A stretch of 64,000 nucleotides of DNA from Gremmenia infestans. Taxonomy: Eukaryota; Ascomycota; Leotiomycetes; Helotiales; Hamatocanthoscyphaceae. Of this stretch, positions 1-10,074 are shown in pieces. Position 1 is the first letter of the stretch. Every line of letters begins with the position of its first letter. The stretch lies in assembly GCA_032629725.1 (NCBI GenBank), contig JAFEVB010000026.1:310001-374000 (forward strand), written 5' to 3'. The notes below the pieces were generated by a model that was not told the DNA's origin, made no database searches, and saw only the letters and a list, made by a program, of their open reading frames with translations. Both the position numbers and the translations under genes were made by a program.

Positions 1-2015
1 TTTCGGTACTGATGTTTGTTTTGGACATCTTTAGATGGTGAAAAAACTTCAAGGGCAAGGGTCGAGCCTGCGACCGAAGGAGCCCGCTGATTTCGATGCT
101 GGTGTTGATTCTGAATGTCTCTGGATGGTGAGGCATTTCTGTGGATGGGGGCCGAAGCGACAGCAGGAACCTCCTTCGGGACGGAAGGGTGATTGTGAAT
201 GACGTTAACTGTTGAAGCATGCTCCAGCTGCTCTCGAATATCAGTGAAAGCATGTTCAAGTCCCTGGTTCTGTTGTTCTAGACCGGCATTTTGCTCATGA
301 ACATCTGTGATGGCATGCTCGAGTCCCTGATTCTGTTTTTTGAGACCGGCATTTTGCTCTTGAATATCAATGATGGCATGCTCGAGTCTTTGGTTGCGTT
401 CCTCAAGACCGGAACTTTGCTCTTGAATATCAGTGATGGCATGCTCGAGTCCTTGGTTCTGTTCCTCGAGACCGGCATTCTGCTCTTTCAGGGCACAGTT
501 TTCAAGCTCGAGAGTTTTGATGTGATGTTCTAGCCTGATGTGAGACTTGTGCAAGCTGTCAAGGGACTGCTTGAGGGCACTGTCACTGGCGGCCAGTCGA
601 TCGTGGGATTCTCTGAGTTCGTCGAAGAGAGTCTTCAACTCGTCATTCTCAGCTTCGCCTCTCATGACTCTACTCTTCAACAACTCAATCGCCAAATATA
701 TCTTCTCCTCATCGTCTGGGATGATGATCGCATGGACTGGGCCAAACGAAACTGCTTGAACAAGTTCTCTGGAACCTCGACGGGCGAGAGCGTGTCCACC
801 CTTGGTGATGACAGGAACTCCATTGTCGAGAATGGCCGAGTCAGAGTTTGAGGCTGCGGCAGGAAGGACGAATGAAGCCTGGGTGGGGTTGCAAGTAGTT
901 GAGATAGTGGGGTTCTGGTGGTATGAAGGCTGAGTAGTCTCAGGTGTGGTAGAGGTCGGTTGGTTGAAATAAGGCTGGGTGGTTTTCTGCGCGGCAGAAA
1001 CTGCAGGCTCCTGGTGGAAGGAAGGCTGGGCAGGTCTTGCAATGGCAGAGGCAGCGGATTCCTGGCGGAAGATAGGTTGAGCGGGTCTTGCAATGGAAGA
1101 GGCTGCGGGTTTCTGCGCGGCAGACGCTGCAGGCTCCTGGTGGAAGGAAGGCTGAGCAGGTCTTGCAATGGTAGAGGCTGCGGTTTTCTGCGCGGCAGAA
1201 GCTGCAGGCTCCTGGTGGAAGGAAGGCTGAGCGGGTCTTGCAATGGCAGAAGCAGCAGGTTGCAGCTGGAACGGATGCTGAGAAGGGGTGTGGGTAGCAG
1301 AGGGTTGTTGCCTCTTCGAGGAGACATTTGGTGATGCATGTTGCTGCTGGGTGAAGCGGGAGTTGCGAGTAAAGGTGTTTGTGTTGGTAGTAGAGTCGTT
1401 CGCGTCGGCACCCTCTGTTTGCATCTCGGCGATTGAATGCTTTGCGTATGTTTCAGCCTTGTTGCTGCGAGTAAAGGTGTTGGTGTTGGTAGTAGAATCA
1501 TTTTCGTCAACGCGAGGTTGCATGTCGGCAAAAGAACGCTTTGAGAAGCTTCCAGCTCTGCTGAAAGCATCTGCGTTGCTCAAGATGGGCGACTTGGGTC
1601 GTGAGACGTCGAAATCAAGCCCTCCAGGGATATTGGTAATTGTGGAAAGAGGTGATCGGGTCTTGGGTGGTGATTGCTTTTGTTGTTGTAGATGTTGTCC
1701 GAGGGGGGCACGACCGAGGCCGAGAGAAAAGCCTGAACTACCGGTATTGTCGTCAGAGCTCGAGCCTGAGCTCGAGTAGTTGGGAAAGACGCGTCCAATG
1801 GCCGAGGTGTTGACAACATAGTCAGTCGTGGGTCGCTTGGTCCATCGGTTGTATTTGTTTGCGGCAGTGTTAAGGTCAGGAAGCTTTTGCGAGTATTCAC
1901 CGTCGAGCTGGGACGATACGGTTGCACCGTCGCGTTCGGGGTCGAAGGAGTCGAGGGTGGAGGCAGTCACAGTCCCATGGTCGGAACCATTGGAGGACAT
2001 GTAAGAGTGAGGCAT
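1..2015 (-). CDS. Coiled-coil repeat protein, C-terminus cut by window edge; possible spindle-pole/Cep57-like protein
   Basis: One uninterrupted reading frame starts at the ATG at 2015 and is still open at base 1, so at least 671 residues are visible. The N-terminal half is low complexity and rich in Ser, Thr, Pro and Gln. It holds a twice-repeated module around DSTTNTNTFTR, followed by a run of Ala/Pro repeats of the type IARPAQPSFHQEPAASAAQK (about 840-1270). A more ordered segment beginning near IIIPDDEEKIYLAIELLKSR leads into a long coiled coil. The coiled coil contains four near-exact 22-residue repeats (EQNAGLEEQNQGLEHAITDI type, about 225-485). The layout, a disordered head plus the 'PDDEEK' segment plus coiled coil, recalls fungal spindle-pole-body proteins with a Cep57/Ppc89-like localisation region. 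That assignment is from memory of the family style and is weak; another coiled-coil scaffold is equally possible. The gene faces away from the URI-like gene at 4825. Confidence 0.6.
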   Translation of the reverse strand, partial: MPHSYMSSNGSDHGTVTASTLDSFDPERDGATVSSQLDGEYSQKLPDLNTAANKYNRWTKRPTTDYVVNTSAIGRVFPNYSSSGSSSDDNTGSSGFSLGLGRAPLGQHLQQQKQSPPKTRSPLSTITNIPGGLDFDVSRPKSPILSNADAFSRAGSFSKRSFADMQPRVDENDSTTNTNTFTRSNKAETYAKHSIAEMQTEGADANDSTTNTNTFTRNSRFTQQQHASPNVSSKRQQPSATHTPSQHPFQLQPAASAIARPAQPSFHQEPAASAAQKTAASTIARPAQPSFHQEPAASAAQKPAASSIARPAQPIFRQESAASAIARPAQPSFHQEPAVSAAQKTTQPYFNQPTSTTPETTQPSYHQNPTISTTCNPTQASFVLPAAASNSDSAILDNGVPVITKGGHALARRGSRELVQAVSFGPVHAIIIPDDEEKIYLAIELLKSRVMRGEAENDELKTLFDELRESHDRLAASDSALKQSLDSLHKSHIRLEHHIKTLELENCALKEQNAGLEEQNQGLEHAITDIQEQSSGLEERNQRLEHAIIDIQEQNAGLKKQNQGLEHAITDVHEQNAGLEQQNQGLEHAFTDIREQLEHASTVNVIHNHPSVPKEVPAVASAPIHRNASPSRDIQNQHQHRNQRAPSVAGSTLALEVFSPSKDVQNKHQYR
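225..485 (-). repeat. Tandem 66-bp coding repeat (four copies)
   Basis: Four consecutive 66-bp units encode 22-residue coiled-coil repeats ending in GLEHAITDI/GLEHAFTDI. Each unit carries the string ggcatgctcgagtc or a close variant on the plus strand. The units keep the reading frame, so copy-number change would lengthen or shorten the coiled coil without breaking the gene. Confidence 0.85.
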
Positions 2016-4824
2016 GATGCAATATGATGCAACATGCGGCAAGAGCGATGTTATGTCAAGGGAGGTAGAAAGGTAAGAAGGTCGATGGTGGAGGGGAGGG
2101 GAGGGGAGGGGAGGGTAGGTGTGAGAGGAGAGAGAAGGGTGTGATATGGGTGTGAGTGGGTGCAATTGTTGGTGTAAAGGTTTGTTTGTTTGTATATTGG
2201 GTTCACAAGTGTGAGTTGTGAGTTGTGAATTGTTGTCAAAGTATCAATTGATTGTGAAAGTTGAGGTGAGACAATTGAAATGTTGCTTTCGCAGGGGGAG
2301 AAAAGAGGTGGGAGAGGGCGGGAACGCGTCTTGATATAGACATGTAAACAAACTAATTTTCGTAGCGCAATCACCGCGCTACTGCACAGACCCGCCGAGA
2401 AACATGTCGCATGCGGCAGGAGCACCCCGCTGTCCCGCTGTCCCACAATCCATGTTGCAGATCAATGTTTCAACGGTTGTGGCGTATTCTTGTGTAACAT
2501 AAAACCTGGGGAATACCCATATCTCTGATTCATTCTCCCTGTCATGCATTTGTGCCTAATACATGTATTTTGATCGCTTTCATCTCAACTGAAGACTCTC
2601 AGATCAGTTCATCCGCTAACCATCACCCATTTTTCTCCCGATCTTTTCGGACTAGCGCAATCACTGAAGTCTCTACGGGACAAGGCTAGGGCCGGGGGAC
2701 CGCCGATTATACACACGGAGATTGCTCCCTCCTACACAATATTTGGGCCATTCCCAACTTCGCGTTTTCTGGCCTGCAAAATGTGTGATCGGATCAGTAG
2801 TAGTTTAAATATGCAATGTAGATGCACTTTTTTTAATGACATGTTGTAGATGCACCGGCAAGGCGGTTCAGACGCTTTTGTCCTACGTTGCAGAGGTCTA
2901 GTCGATGATCACAAGGACTTGAACAAGGTATAGAAACGTGTAGTTTGATTCAAAAACGATAGAAACAATAGCAAGGTATTTGAACAACCAATCTCTTCCC
3001 TTCGCTCGTACTGGTTAATGTCACCGTGTGTGTAGTGAATGCTGAGGACGCGTCGGAGAGAGTGTCCCACGGCTAATGAGAAGTCTCCACAGCATAGACT
3101 ACCCTCTTTATTTGCTCCCCATTCTCGTTCCTCTGTGTCTGTCTTCACGTTATACTCCTGCAGTCGTATCTCGCAACAGATTCTCAAATCGAGTAACGAT
3201 AGAGTGAAGGCTGGCGAAGGTTCGAACTCACTTACTAGTGTCAACTTGAGAGTCAATTCGATATCAGGCTTCTACGACCCAAGGATCCTGCGAAATACTG
3301 TGCAATTGGAACAGATTCTTGTTGGATCAATGCAAAGTATACAGACAACATTCAGCTAGGTTCTTCGTCCCAATTCGCAAACGTGGAGTACGTACTATAC
3401 TAAGACTCGTACAGCACTGGATCTGGCCGAGAGGCAACCTTCCATCTTTCGAATCAAGACTGCTACAGCTCTAGGTAGAGTTCAATGTTTCCTACGACGT
3501 CTATCGAGCCTCTTCCATCTCGAATACCACTTCTCTACGACCAAAACCAACCCTACTACAATGAGTACAAACAGCCATATCCATCTCGAATATACCTCCA
3601 CAAGATATGAACAAAATCGATTTCAAACTAAACCAGGCCTAGAAGACAGATGATGCCAGGGTTGGAATTAGGGTTTGTAAGAGTACCAAGGGTCTCTGTA
3701 TTTCGGATTATCTGACCCGAATCACCAAGTATAGCGAAGGCAATATACATCTTTTGATACCGAACCTCCCGAAACGTCTTTATGAATGCTTTTCTACACC
3801 TCGTAATAACATAAACCACCCATCACGGCAGCCACCATGGTAAGACAAGCTGGAGAGGGGACTTGGACATACACGGTGGACGGGCGCTTGTAATGTCCGA
3901 GAACAGTGAGTTTCCACAGTCCATATTGCTCTGGGGGTGGAAGACTAAGGATCATAGCTGAGAGGTAACTGGACCGTGTGGCTACGAGAATCTGTTAGCA
4001 TCCAGGGATATTAAAATAGCGGAGATTGAGCCGGCGATTGGAATAGCGGGACATTACCATACAACATGCTCCTTGCCAGTCGAGACTGTTCCGGGAAAAG
4101 GTGTGTTGGTATCCCTTGACTTGAAAAGCATCCAAGCAAGTCAAATCAGACCAAAGTAGGGACTTCCACGGTCAATGACACGAAAGCTGAACACATTTTA
4201 CATTCTATTGTTGCTTCCTTGATGTTTGTCAACTTAGGAATTAATGCCTGCTCGACATCATTGTAAATAGCGTACTTTGCTTTCGTCAAACCTCTCTCCA
4301 GTGAGACTTCACCATCAGATTGGTGGCGTATTCGGTATTCAAAAAGCTGTATTTTGGTTTTATCTGGGCTGCATATTTGGGGGTTATCAAACAGAGACCC
4401 GTCTTTAGGAGTAAGAAGAGGTGGCCATCAGAATACATCAAATGTACCATGAGCCCGTAAATATTCCCCTTTATGCGACACACTCTTATCTGTAGTATTT
4501 ATTATCCGCTCCATCTCAAAACACAAGTGTGCAGAACTTTGTACGTACGGGCGAGGAGTCTCTTTATTCACAAAGACCCAAGCAATGTCGCGGCTTATTG
4601 ATGGCCAAGCAGGATCCTTTGCAGATCGGATCTTTCCGACCCAGAATATGTAAATTTACACCAGAATACAGGAATGAAATAAATGTAATGGTTTACGAGT
4701 AGAAAGGTCGCCTGTCGTGGTGAATCTTCAAATGCGGCTAGCGCGGCGGGATGACTTTACTCGAAGCGCGGTGCCTTTCGGTTTTGGAATTCGAGAAATT
4801 TCAACCACCAACACTGCACACGAG
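2016..4824. promoter_or_regulatory. Divergent intergenic region between coiled-coil gene and URI-like gene
   Basis: No convincing gene is seen in these 2.8 kb. Next to the leftward gene there is a purine-rich tract with four GAGGG units (about 2091-2115), then GT-rich sequence (2150-2240). The short open frames at 3039-3359 and 2909-3256 oppose each other, have no recognisable domain and look like chance. An in-frame ATG at 4732 lies upstream of the preferred URI start. Confidence 0.5.
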
Positions 4825-6582
4825 ATGACGCAGATTGTGAAGGACAGCTTCCTCGATCTCGAGAGGCATCGGCAGCTGCTTGAGGAGAATGTAGAAAAGC
4901 TCCGCAAGTCCCTGTGGCATTGGCAGATATGGGAGGCAGAATATGAAGGGCTGAAAGAAGAAATTTTGGCAAGACAGCCTCCTCCAAACCAAGAACAACT
5001 GATAGAGCTTGCGTGCGACTACGAAGGCGAACTAGTCAATCAGAAGGAAGTCACTGAAATTCTGGGGGAGCCAACGCGATCACCGGCACAAGTTGTAAAC
5101 ATACTCGACAGGCGGATCGATTACGTCGAGCAGAATGCGCGGAGCCTTCAGAAGCAAATCCAACTGGCAGAAAAGAAGCTCGCAGCAGCGTCCATTATAA
5201 GCCAGCCAGAAGTCAGGAATGAGGAAGGTCTTCCCGTGACCGATATCGTGGAGGAGCTGGATGAGGAAGGAAATATTATCTCGAGTCACATATCAACGCC
5301 TGGAAGCGCAAAGCCACAACTGCTGGAGGTCTTGGAGAAAGCAGGTATCCATAATCTGCCAGAAACAGATAGTCCGCCTCAAAATGTACAGATTCCACAT
5401 AAAGACCGGTCAGAAGCCTCCCCAGCAGAGACCAACCCCGCAAAGAAAGGCGTCAAGTTTTCTGCGGATACAAAGATTGGTCCAGAACCCGAAAAGTCAC
5501 AAACGGCGAAGAGGGTCGAAACCATCATGAATATAGCAAGACAGCAGGGTACAGAGCCACCAGAACCTCCTATTATACCCACCGATGAATCCCCAGAGGA
5601 TGCCGCTCTTCGTAGAGAGATGCTACAATATGGCATGTCAGAAGTTGGGGCTGTCGTGGCAGAGCTTGATGTTGAGGAGGGTGACTGGACTGATGGAGAC
5701 TACGATGATTATGGAGAGGACGAACCAAGTACTGACGATGAAGATGAATTCGGCAGATCGACTGGAAGGGTCGTTGATGATGAATTACGGCAGCAAATGA
5801 TAGAGTTGGAAGAGAAACTTGGAGTTAGGATGATGGAGAATGCTGGCCCAAAACCAGAAGACTACGATATTGTGAAGGAAGGCATCGGTCGCATCTCAAT
5901 CAACGGGGAAGACGAAAATGGGGCTGAGAAGGCTACGGTGAAAGAGTCAATCCCTAGCGATAGCACAGATCCACTGTCCACCCAGACATCCAAAAAGTCT
6001 GTTCGCTTTTCAGAAGAAATCGATGTGTCTACTGCTCCTACGCCCCCCTCAAATCTACCTAAGAAGAAAACGGCTCCTATTGGCGATATAGTCGAGCGGA
6101 CTGCTCCTGCGCAAGCTGCCACGCCCAAGCCGAAGAAAACATCACGCTTCAAATTAGACCGAGCTGGTGGTGATTCTATCAGTCATGCAAACATGCCTCA
6201 CCGGCCTGCTAGCAATCCGATTTCAGCCCTAACCTTACAGCCAGCCAAACCTTCCACGCCGAAACCGTTCTCCGGGCCGATTCAATACCCAGAAGAGAGA
6301 AGCCGAGTTACCCCTACTGGTCCCGAAGGCAAGACTTTGGCTTCTGCAGTATTCGAACGCGATATCCCACTCAACACATCCGCTACTGCACCCGATGAGC
6401 TGGATCCCGATCTATTGCACCAGGAAGTTGCTATCGAGTACCACAAGATGCGTAATATCATGATTCAGCGGGAGGGGGGGTTTCTGAAGGAGGAAGAGAG
6501 CGAGATCGTGCCGCGTACAGAAGAGGAAGGTGGTCCAAAGAAGATGAGTAGATTCAAGGCCGCAAGGCTGGCGAAGTCGTAG
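4825..6582 (+). CDS. URI/Bud27-type unconventional prefoldin-like protein (DUF3835)
   Basis: Single exon, 585 aa from the ATG at 4825. Residues 1-150 form a prefoldin alpha-type coiled-coil pair (start MTQIVKDSFLDLERHRQ, then helix, hairpin and returning helix). An acidic disordered middle follows (EEGDWTDGDYDDYGEDE region). The C-terminus has the fungal DUF3835 signature, with LDPDLLHQEVAIEYHKMRN and GGPKKMSRFKAARLAKS at the extreme end. URI/Bud27 proteins work in the cytoplasm with the R2TP/prefoldin-like complex and bind Rpb5 in assembly of RNA polymerases; that role is inferred from family membership. Two K-x-V-x-F motifs (KKGVKFS near residue 210, KKSVRFS near 393) resemble PP1 docking sites. 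A longer start at ATG 4732 is in frame, but the extra 31 residues look untranslated and the shorter start begins exactly at the helix. Confidence 0.8.
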   Translation: MTQIVKDSFLDLERHRQLLEENVEKLRKSLWHWQIWEAEYEGLKEEILARQPPPNQEQLIELACDYEGELVNQKEVTEILGEPTRSPAQVVNILDRRIDYVEQNARSLQKQIQLAEKKLAAASIISQPEVRNEEGLPVTDIVEELDEEGNIISSHISTPGSAKPQLLEVLEKAGIHNLPETDSPPQNVQIPHKDRSEASPAETNPAKKGVKFSADTKIGPEPEKSQTAKRVETIMNIARQQGTEPPEPPIIPTDESPEDAALRREMLQYGMSEVGAVVAELDVEEGDWTDGDYDDYGEDEPSTDDEDEFGRSTGRVVDDELRQQMIELEEKLGVRMMENAGPKPEDYDIVKEGIGRISINGEDENGAEKATVKESIPSDSTDPLSTQTSKKSVRFSEEIDVSTAPTPPSNLPKKKTAPIGDIVERTAPAQAATPKPKKTSRFKLDRAGGDSISHANMPHRPASNPISALTLQPAKPSTPKPFSGPIQYPEERSRVTPTGPEGKTLASAVFERDIPLNTSATAPDELDPDLLHQEVAIEYHKMRNIMIQREGGFLKEEESEIVPRTEEEGGPKKMSRFKAARLAKS

Positions 6583-8621
6583 TCGTGTTTTTTTCAGCCG
6601 TCAAGACAAGTCTCAATGTCATTATGATTTCTCGGATTCAGGCGTATCTGCCTCGTACAAGTGTTATACTCTTTTCCCACTATCCTGTCCCATTTTTCAC
6701 CTCTCGGGTCCAGGTAGGTCTCATCCTCGTCTTATTCTCTGCGAGGGAACGAACCATTTAGCAATCGATGTGGAGCGGTAGGCAAGCTGCTTCATATCCC
6801 TGTTTCATTCCTAGATTAATAAAGAGGGCTCTCTGACGCCTTGATCAAATATCAGTGATCTTGGGGTATTCGTTTCACCCTATACATACATACCACATTT
6901 CCCCAACCGCGCACCTGAGATGACCGGTAAGCAGAGCGGGTTTTCTCTTGACGTGGGCGGTTTGACTTATACGCGGCTCCATAGTGGGGGCTGAAGGAAT
7001 ATGTCTGCTATACATACCTGTAATTAGGTAATAACGGGGTAATTCTGCCATTCTAGATGATTGATGAAGCAGTTTCAGGCGTGGGATAAAAAAAATCAAT
7101 ACGCACATAAAATTGGCCAGCTATTCATCCAATGCTGATAAGCTTCGATGTCATTGTACAACAAACAGTATACAACAGTAAGGTATGGTTCGCACAACAC
7201 CTTAAAATTTCTCGAGATACTAAACAACGCATCTACCCTACAATGAATAGGCTTCTTTCACAGGCAAGAATTCAGGCCTAAGGTTCTATCTCATTTAACA
7301 TATCCATCAGGTGCTTTAGTTTGAGAAGCTCCAGCCGAGGGCCAAGGCGATTCCGCTTTCGTCTGCCTGCCTACCAACTGTAAGTTCTTAGTAAAACAAT
7401 CCGAGATTGACCTTGACCTCGTTCATTCAAAGCTACGTACTTTCACCATCTCGTTCGCAATCCAAATATCTCTATTGTTATTTCCCTCGCAGTTTTGTGG
7501 CTTGTTGAACTTTGCCGGCTTACTATGCGTGTTATCTTGGCAAGCCCCAGCTGCAGCGCCATGGGCACAACATCTCGTTTCCTTGTGTCTTCTGTCTGCC
7601 TTTGGCCAACAAACGCGATAAATTATTACATCTTGAACCGTGTGCTCCGAGTCCGAGGTCGGGACCGACTTGTCACCGCTATAGCACACGCGGCAGGTCA
7701 ATATAAAACTGGATATCACGAGAGAAGCATAAGATGGGAGAGGAAGAACATCTCGAGAACGCCATAGAGCTTGACCTGACCTTCCCTGCGAGCCCAGTCT
7801 TCTCCAACGTTCTCTCTGTATCTGCCAGTTCTGTGCACATGGAGTGCGTACCTGCTCTGCGGTGTTGAATTCGCCGAGCGTGCGTCTTACTTTGGCTGCA
7901 GGCAAGTTTTTAAGAACTTCATCTGAGGCCCTCTCCCGGAAGGTGGAAATGGCGCAGGGTGGATAGGGTCCCAGCCAGAGATCTGACTGCTGCTAACCAT
8001 ATCACCAGAGCACCGCAGCGTGGCAGCTAAAAGACCGCCGGAGCTCTGGGCAAAGGAACTGTGATTACCTCGGCCAGTAAGATCATTAAGATCTCATTTT
8101 CCAATTCTGTCCTGCTTGGGCATCTTTCCAGTGTCCCTGGAGCTTGCTCCGAAGAAATTATTACGAAGTCCAATGATGCGGAATGGTCCACAGTCACCAC
8201 TTTACTCTGACCTTCTGGATGCTGACTTCCTTAATCTCTAGTGTGTGTTGCTTTCGACTTCCTTTCTTATGCTATGTAGATTTACCGTTCCTTACTGCTA
8301 CGCCGGGACACGGGGCATGGAAATGTCTCATGGTTCGGAGGAGCCGCCTTGTCTCGTCCATGCCAGATCAATCCACTTTCGTTGGAAATCCTTGGGCAAG
8401 CCGGGTTGCCGCCTCATCACAACCACCCTTCGTCGTGCCCAACTATCCTATTTCCAAATATCATGTACATCATGTCGTGCGCTAGATTCGTTTTTCAAAA
8501 TTGAAGCTAACCATTTGGTTTGAATAGGCCCATCTCTGGGGGTTGGCTCGCTGATTCAAAGCTTGGTCAATTCAAAACCATTTGAATCGGTGTCGCTATC
8601 TGTGGTGTTGCCCATGTTATC
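6583..8621. other. Intergenic region, no supported gene
   Basis: Two kilobases downstream of the URI-like gene hold only short, overlapping frames on both strands (for example 7423-7905 minus and 8183-8485 plus) with no recognisable domain or splice-consistent extension. The final part (8180-8621) is where the missing N-terminal half of the dehydrogenase at 8622 would be expected. No Rossmann glycine motif could be read there in any plus-strand frame. Confidence 0.5.
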
Positions 8622-9386
8622 ATGATCGTCTCCGCAATTCCTCATGTTCTCCAAGCAGGCCATGCCATGGCCGACCTCACCACCATCTACCCCGCCATCA
8701 GCACATTCCTCGCAGCCGAAACCCGGCTAGATGTGTTATTCAATAACACAGGCCGTGCCAGTCTGCCCCTGGATTACAAGACCATCCAAGGCCTCGAACC
8801 CCACTTCGGCATCAACTGTACTGGAGGCTGGCTCCTTACCCAGCTTCTGTCCCCCATCTTGACCGCGACTGCGAAAATCTCCCCGGCAGGCAGTGTGCGC
8901 ATCACATGGACATCATCAGTCTTAGTCGATGCCATGGCGCCCAAGGGCGGTGTAATAATGGAAGAAGTGAGGATACCCTCCTCGCGACGCAACGAACATT
9001 ACGCTGCCTCCAAAGCCGGCAATTGGTTCTTGGCCTACGAGTGGATTCGTCGTTTTGGTGCGTCGACTGGGGTCGTCAGCCTGGCATTGAATCCTGGAAG
9101 TCTGAAGACGAATACATGGCGCACGACGCCCTGGTACCATTATTGGCCGTATTATTTCGTGCTGGGGAATCCTATTGAGGGGGCGCGTACGAACCTATGG
9201 ACTGCTTTTAGTAAGGGTGTTACGATTGACGATGGGGGTAGGTATGTCATCCCCTGGGGACGTTCGCATACGACTACGAGGCCAGACATTACGGCAGGCT
9301 TGAAAGAGGAAAAGGATGGAGGGACTGGAAGGGCGGTTGAGTTTCGGAACTGGTGCGAGGAGGTTAGCATGCCTGCAAAAGGCTAG
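8622..9386 (+). pseudogene. Short-chain dehydrogenase/reductase lacking its NAD(P)-binding N-terminus
   Basis: A 254-codon frame matches fungal SDRs of the retinol-dehydrogenase/WWOX-like type from the middle of the fold onward. It has DLTTIYPAISTFLAAETRLD, the NNTG motif of strand 4, the catalytic Ser in WTSSVLV, the YAASK catalytic pair, the NPGSLKT motif and a complete C-terminal half with GGRYVIPWGR. The first 60-80 residues of a normal SDR, including the TGxxxGxG dinucleotide-binding loop, are absent. The start at 8622 gives only about 18 residues of unrelated sequence before homology begins. I could find no upstream exon supplying the loop. It is most likely a 5'-truncated pseudogene or a gene broken by rearrangement. 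An assembly gap or an unusually remote first exon is the alternative. The remaining frame has no internal stop, so truncation may be recent. Confidence 0.7.
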
Positions 9387-10074
9387 ATGTACTTGATGAA
9401 TTTAAGATGGGGTTGGTCTGCCTTGAAACTTGAACGTGTCTCGTAAAATATATAATAGAACTCCTAAATCCTCGATTATAAGTCTTACCTAAAGCCTCGA
9501 AACAGAAAGAGAGAAAAAATTAAAAACTAGACATCTCAAAACCCAAACAAAAAGAATCTCAAAAGGCAAGAAAAATCAATAAGGTCAGGACACCCCCGAA
9601 CACGAAGCTCGACGATAAGTTCTAGAAATCTATAGACCAATACACCATTACATTTGGATGTATTTTGCAATACGTTTATTCAATTATATATACCTACTAC
9701 TATATCTTCGGCCCGGTAGGTAGCTTGGTAAATATAAATGTGAATGCGCAAGGAAATCAATCAGTCCGCGGCCGCTCGCCGTTGACAGCGACGCGAAGTG
9801 CAATGAAAGGTTCAGGTTTCCCGTTTGGGACGTTTGTTGTGTTATGGGTAATACACTGCGAGAGATTACAAGGCCAAGTAGTGCGAAAGTGCAGACTCTT
9901 GTTCGGATGCTCCTACGGGATGTGTGACGGAAGGATGTCTTGCATAAAGTTTTAGCCGGATATTGCAGATACAGTAAGGAAATGCCTACCTTGGCACAAT
10001 AGTGAAATGGGCTGAGAAGAGAGTTGGGGGTATCAAGTTTTTGAATTCAATTTAATCCTTCAGAGCGCACAGCG
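9387..10074. other. Convergent intergenic spacer
   Basis: A/T-rich spacer between two convergent 3' ends (dehydrogenase and GT90-like gene). It contains A-rich tracts around 9505-9600 suited to 3' processing and a 96-codon frame (9665-9955) without recognisable features. Nothing else is seen. Confidence 0.5.

Noticed and set aside
677..1570. 297-codon minus-strand frame rich in Leu/Pro/Ser
   Set aside because: Shadow of the coiled-coil gene in another frame; its repeats mirror those of the real frame.
3205..3235. tRNA-like T-loop string ggttcgaactc
   Set aside because: Flanking bases do not form a T-stem and no anticodon or acceptor arm can be folded around it.
3039..3359. 106-codon plus-strand frame
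   Set aside because: Overlaps an equally long minus-strand frame, Arg/Ser-rich, no domain or splice extension; likely chance.
7423..7905. 160-codon minus-strand frame
   Set aside because: Overlapping plus-strand frames, odd Cys/Arg-rich composition and no recognisable motif.
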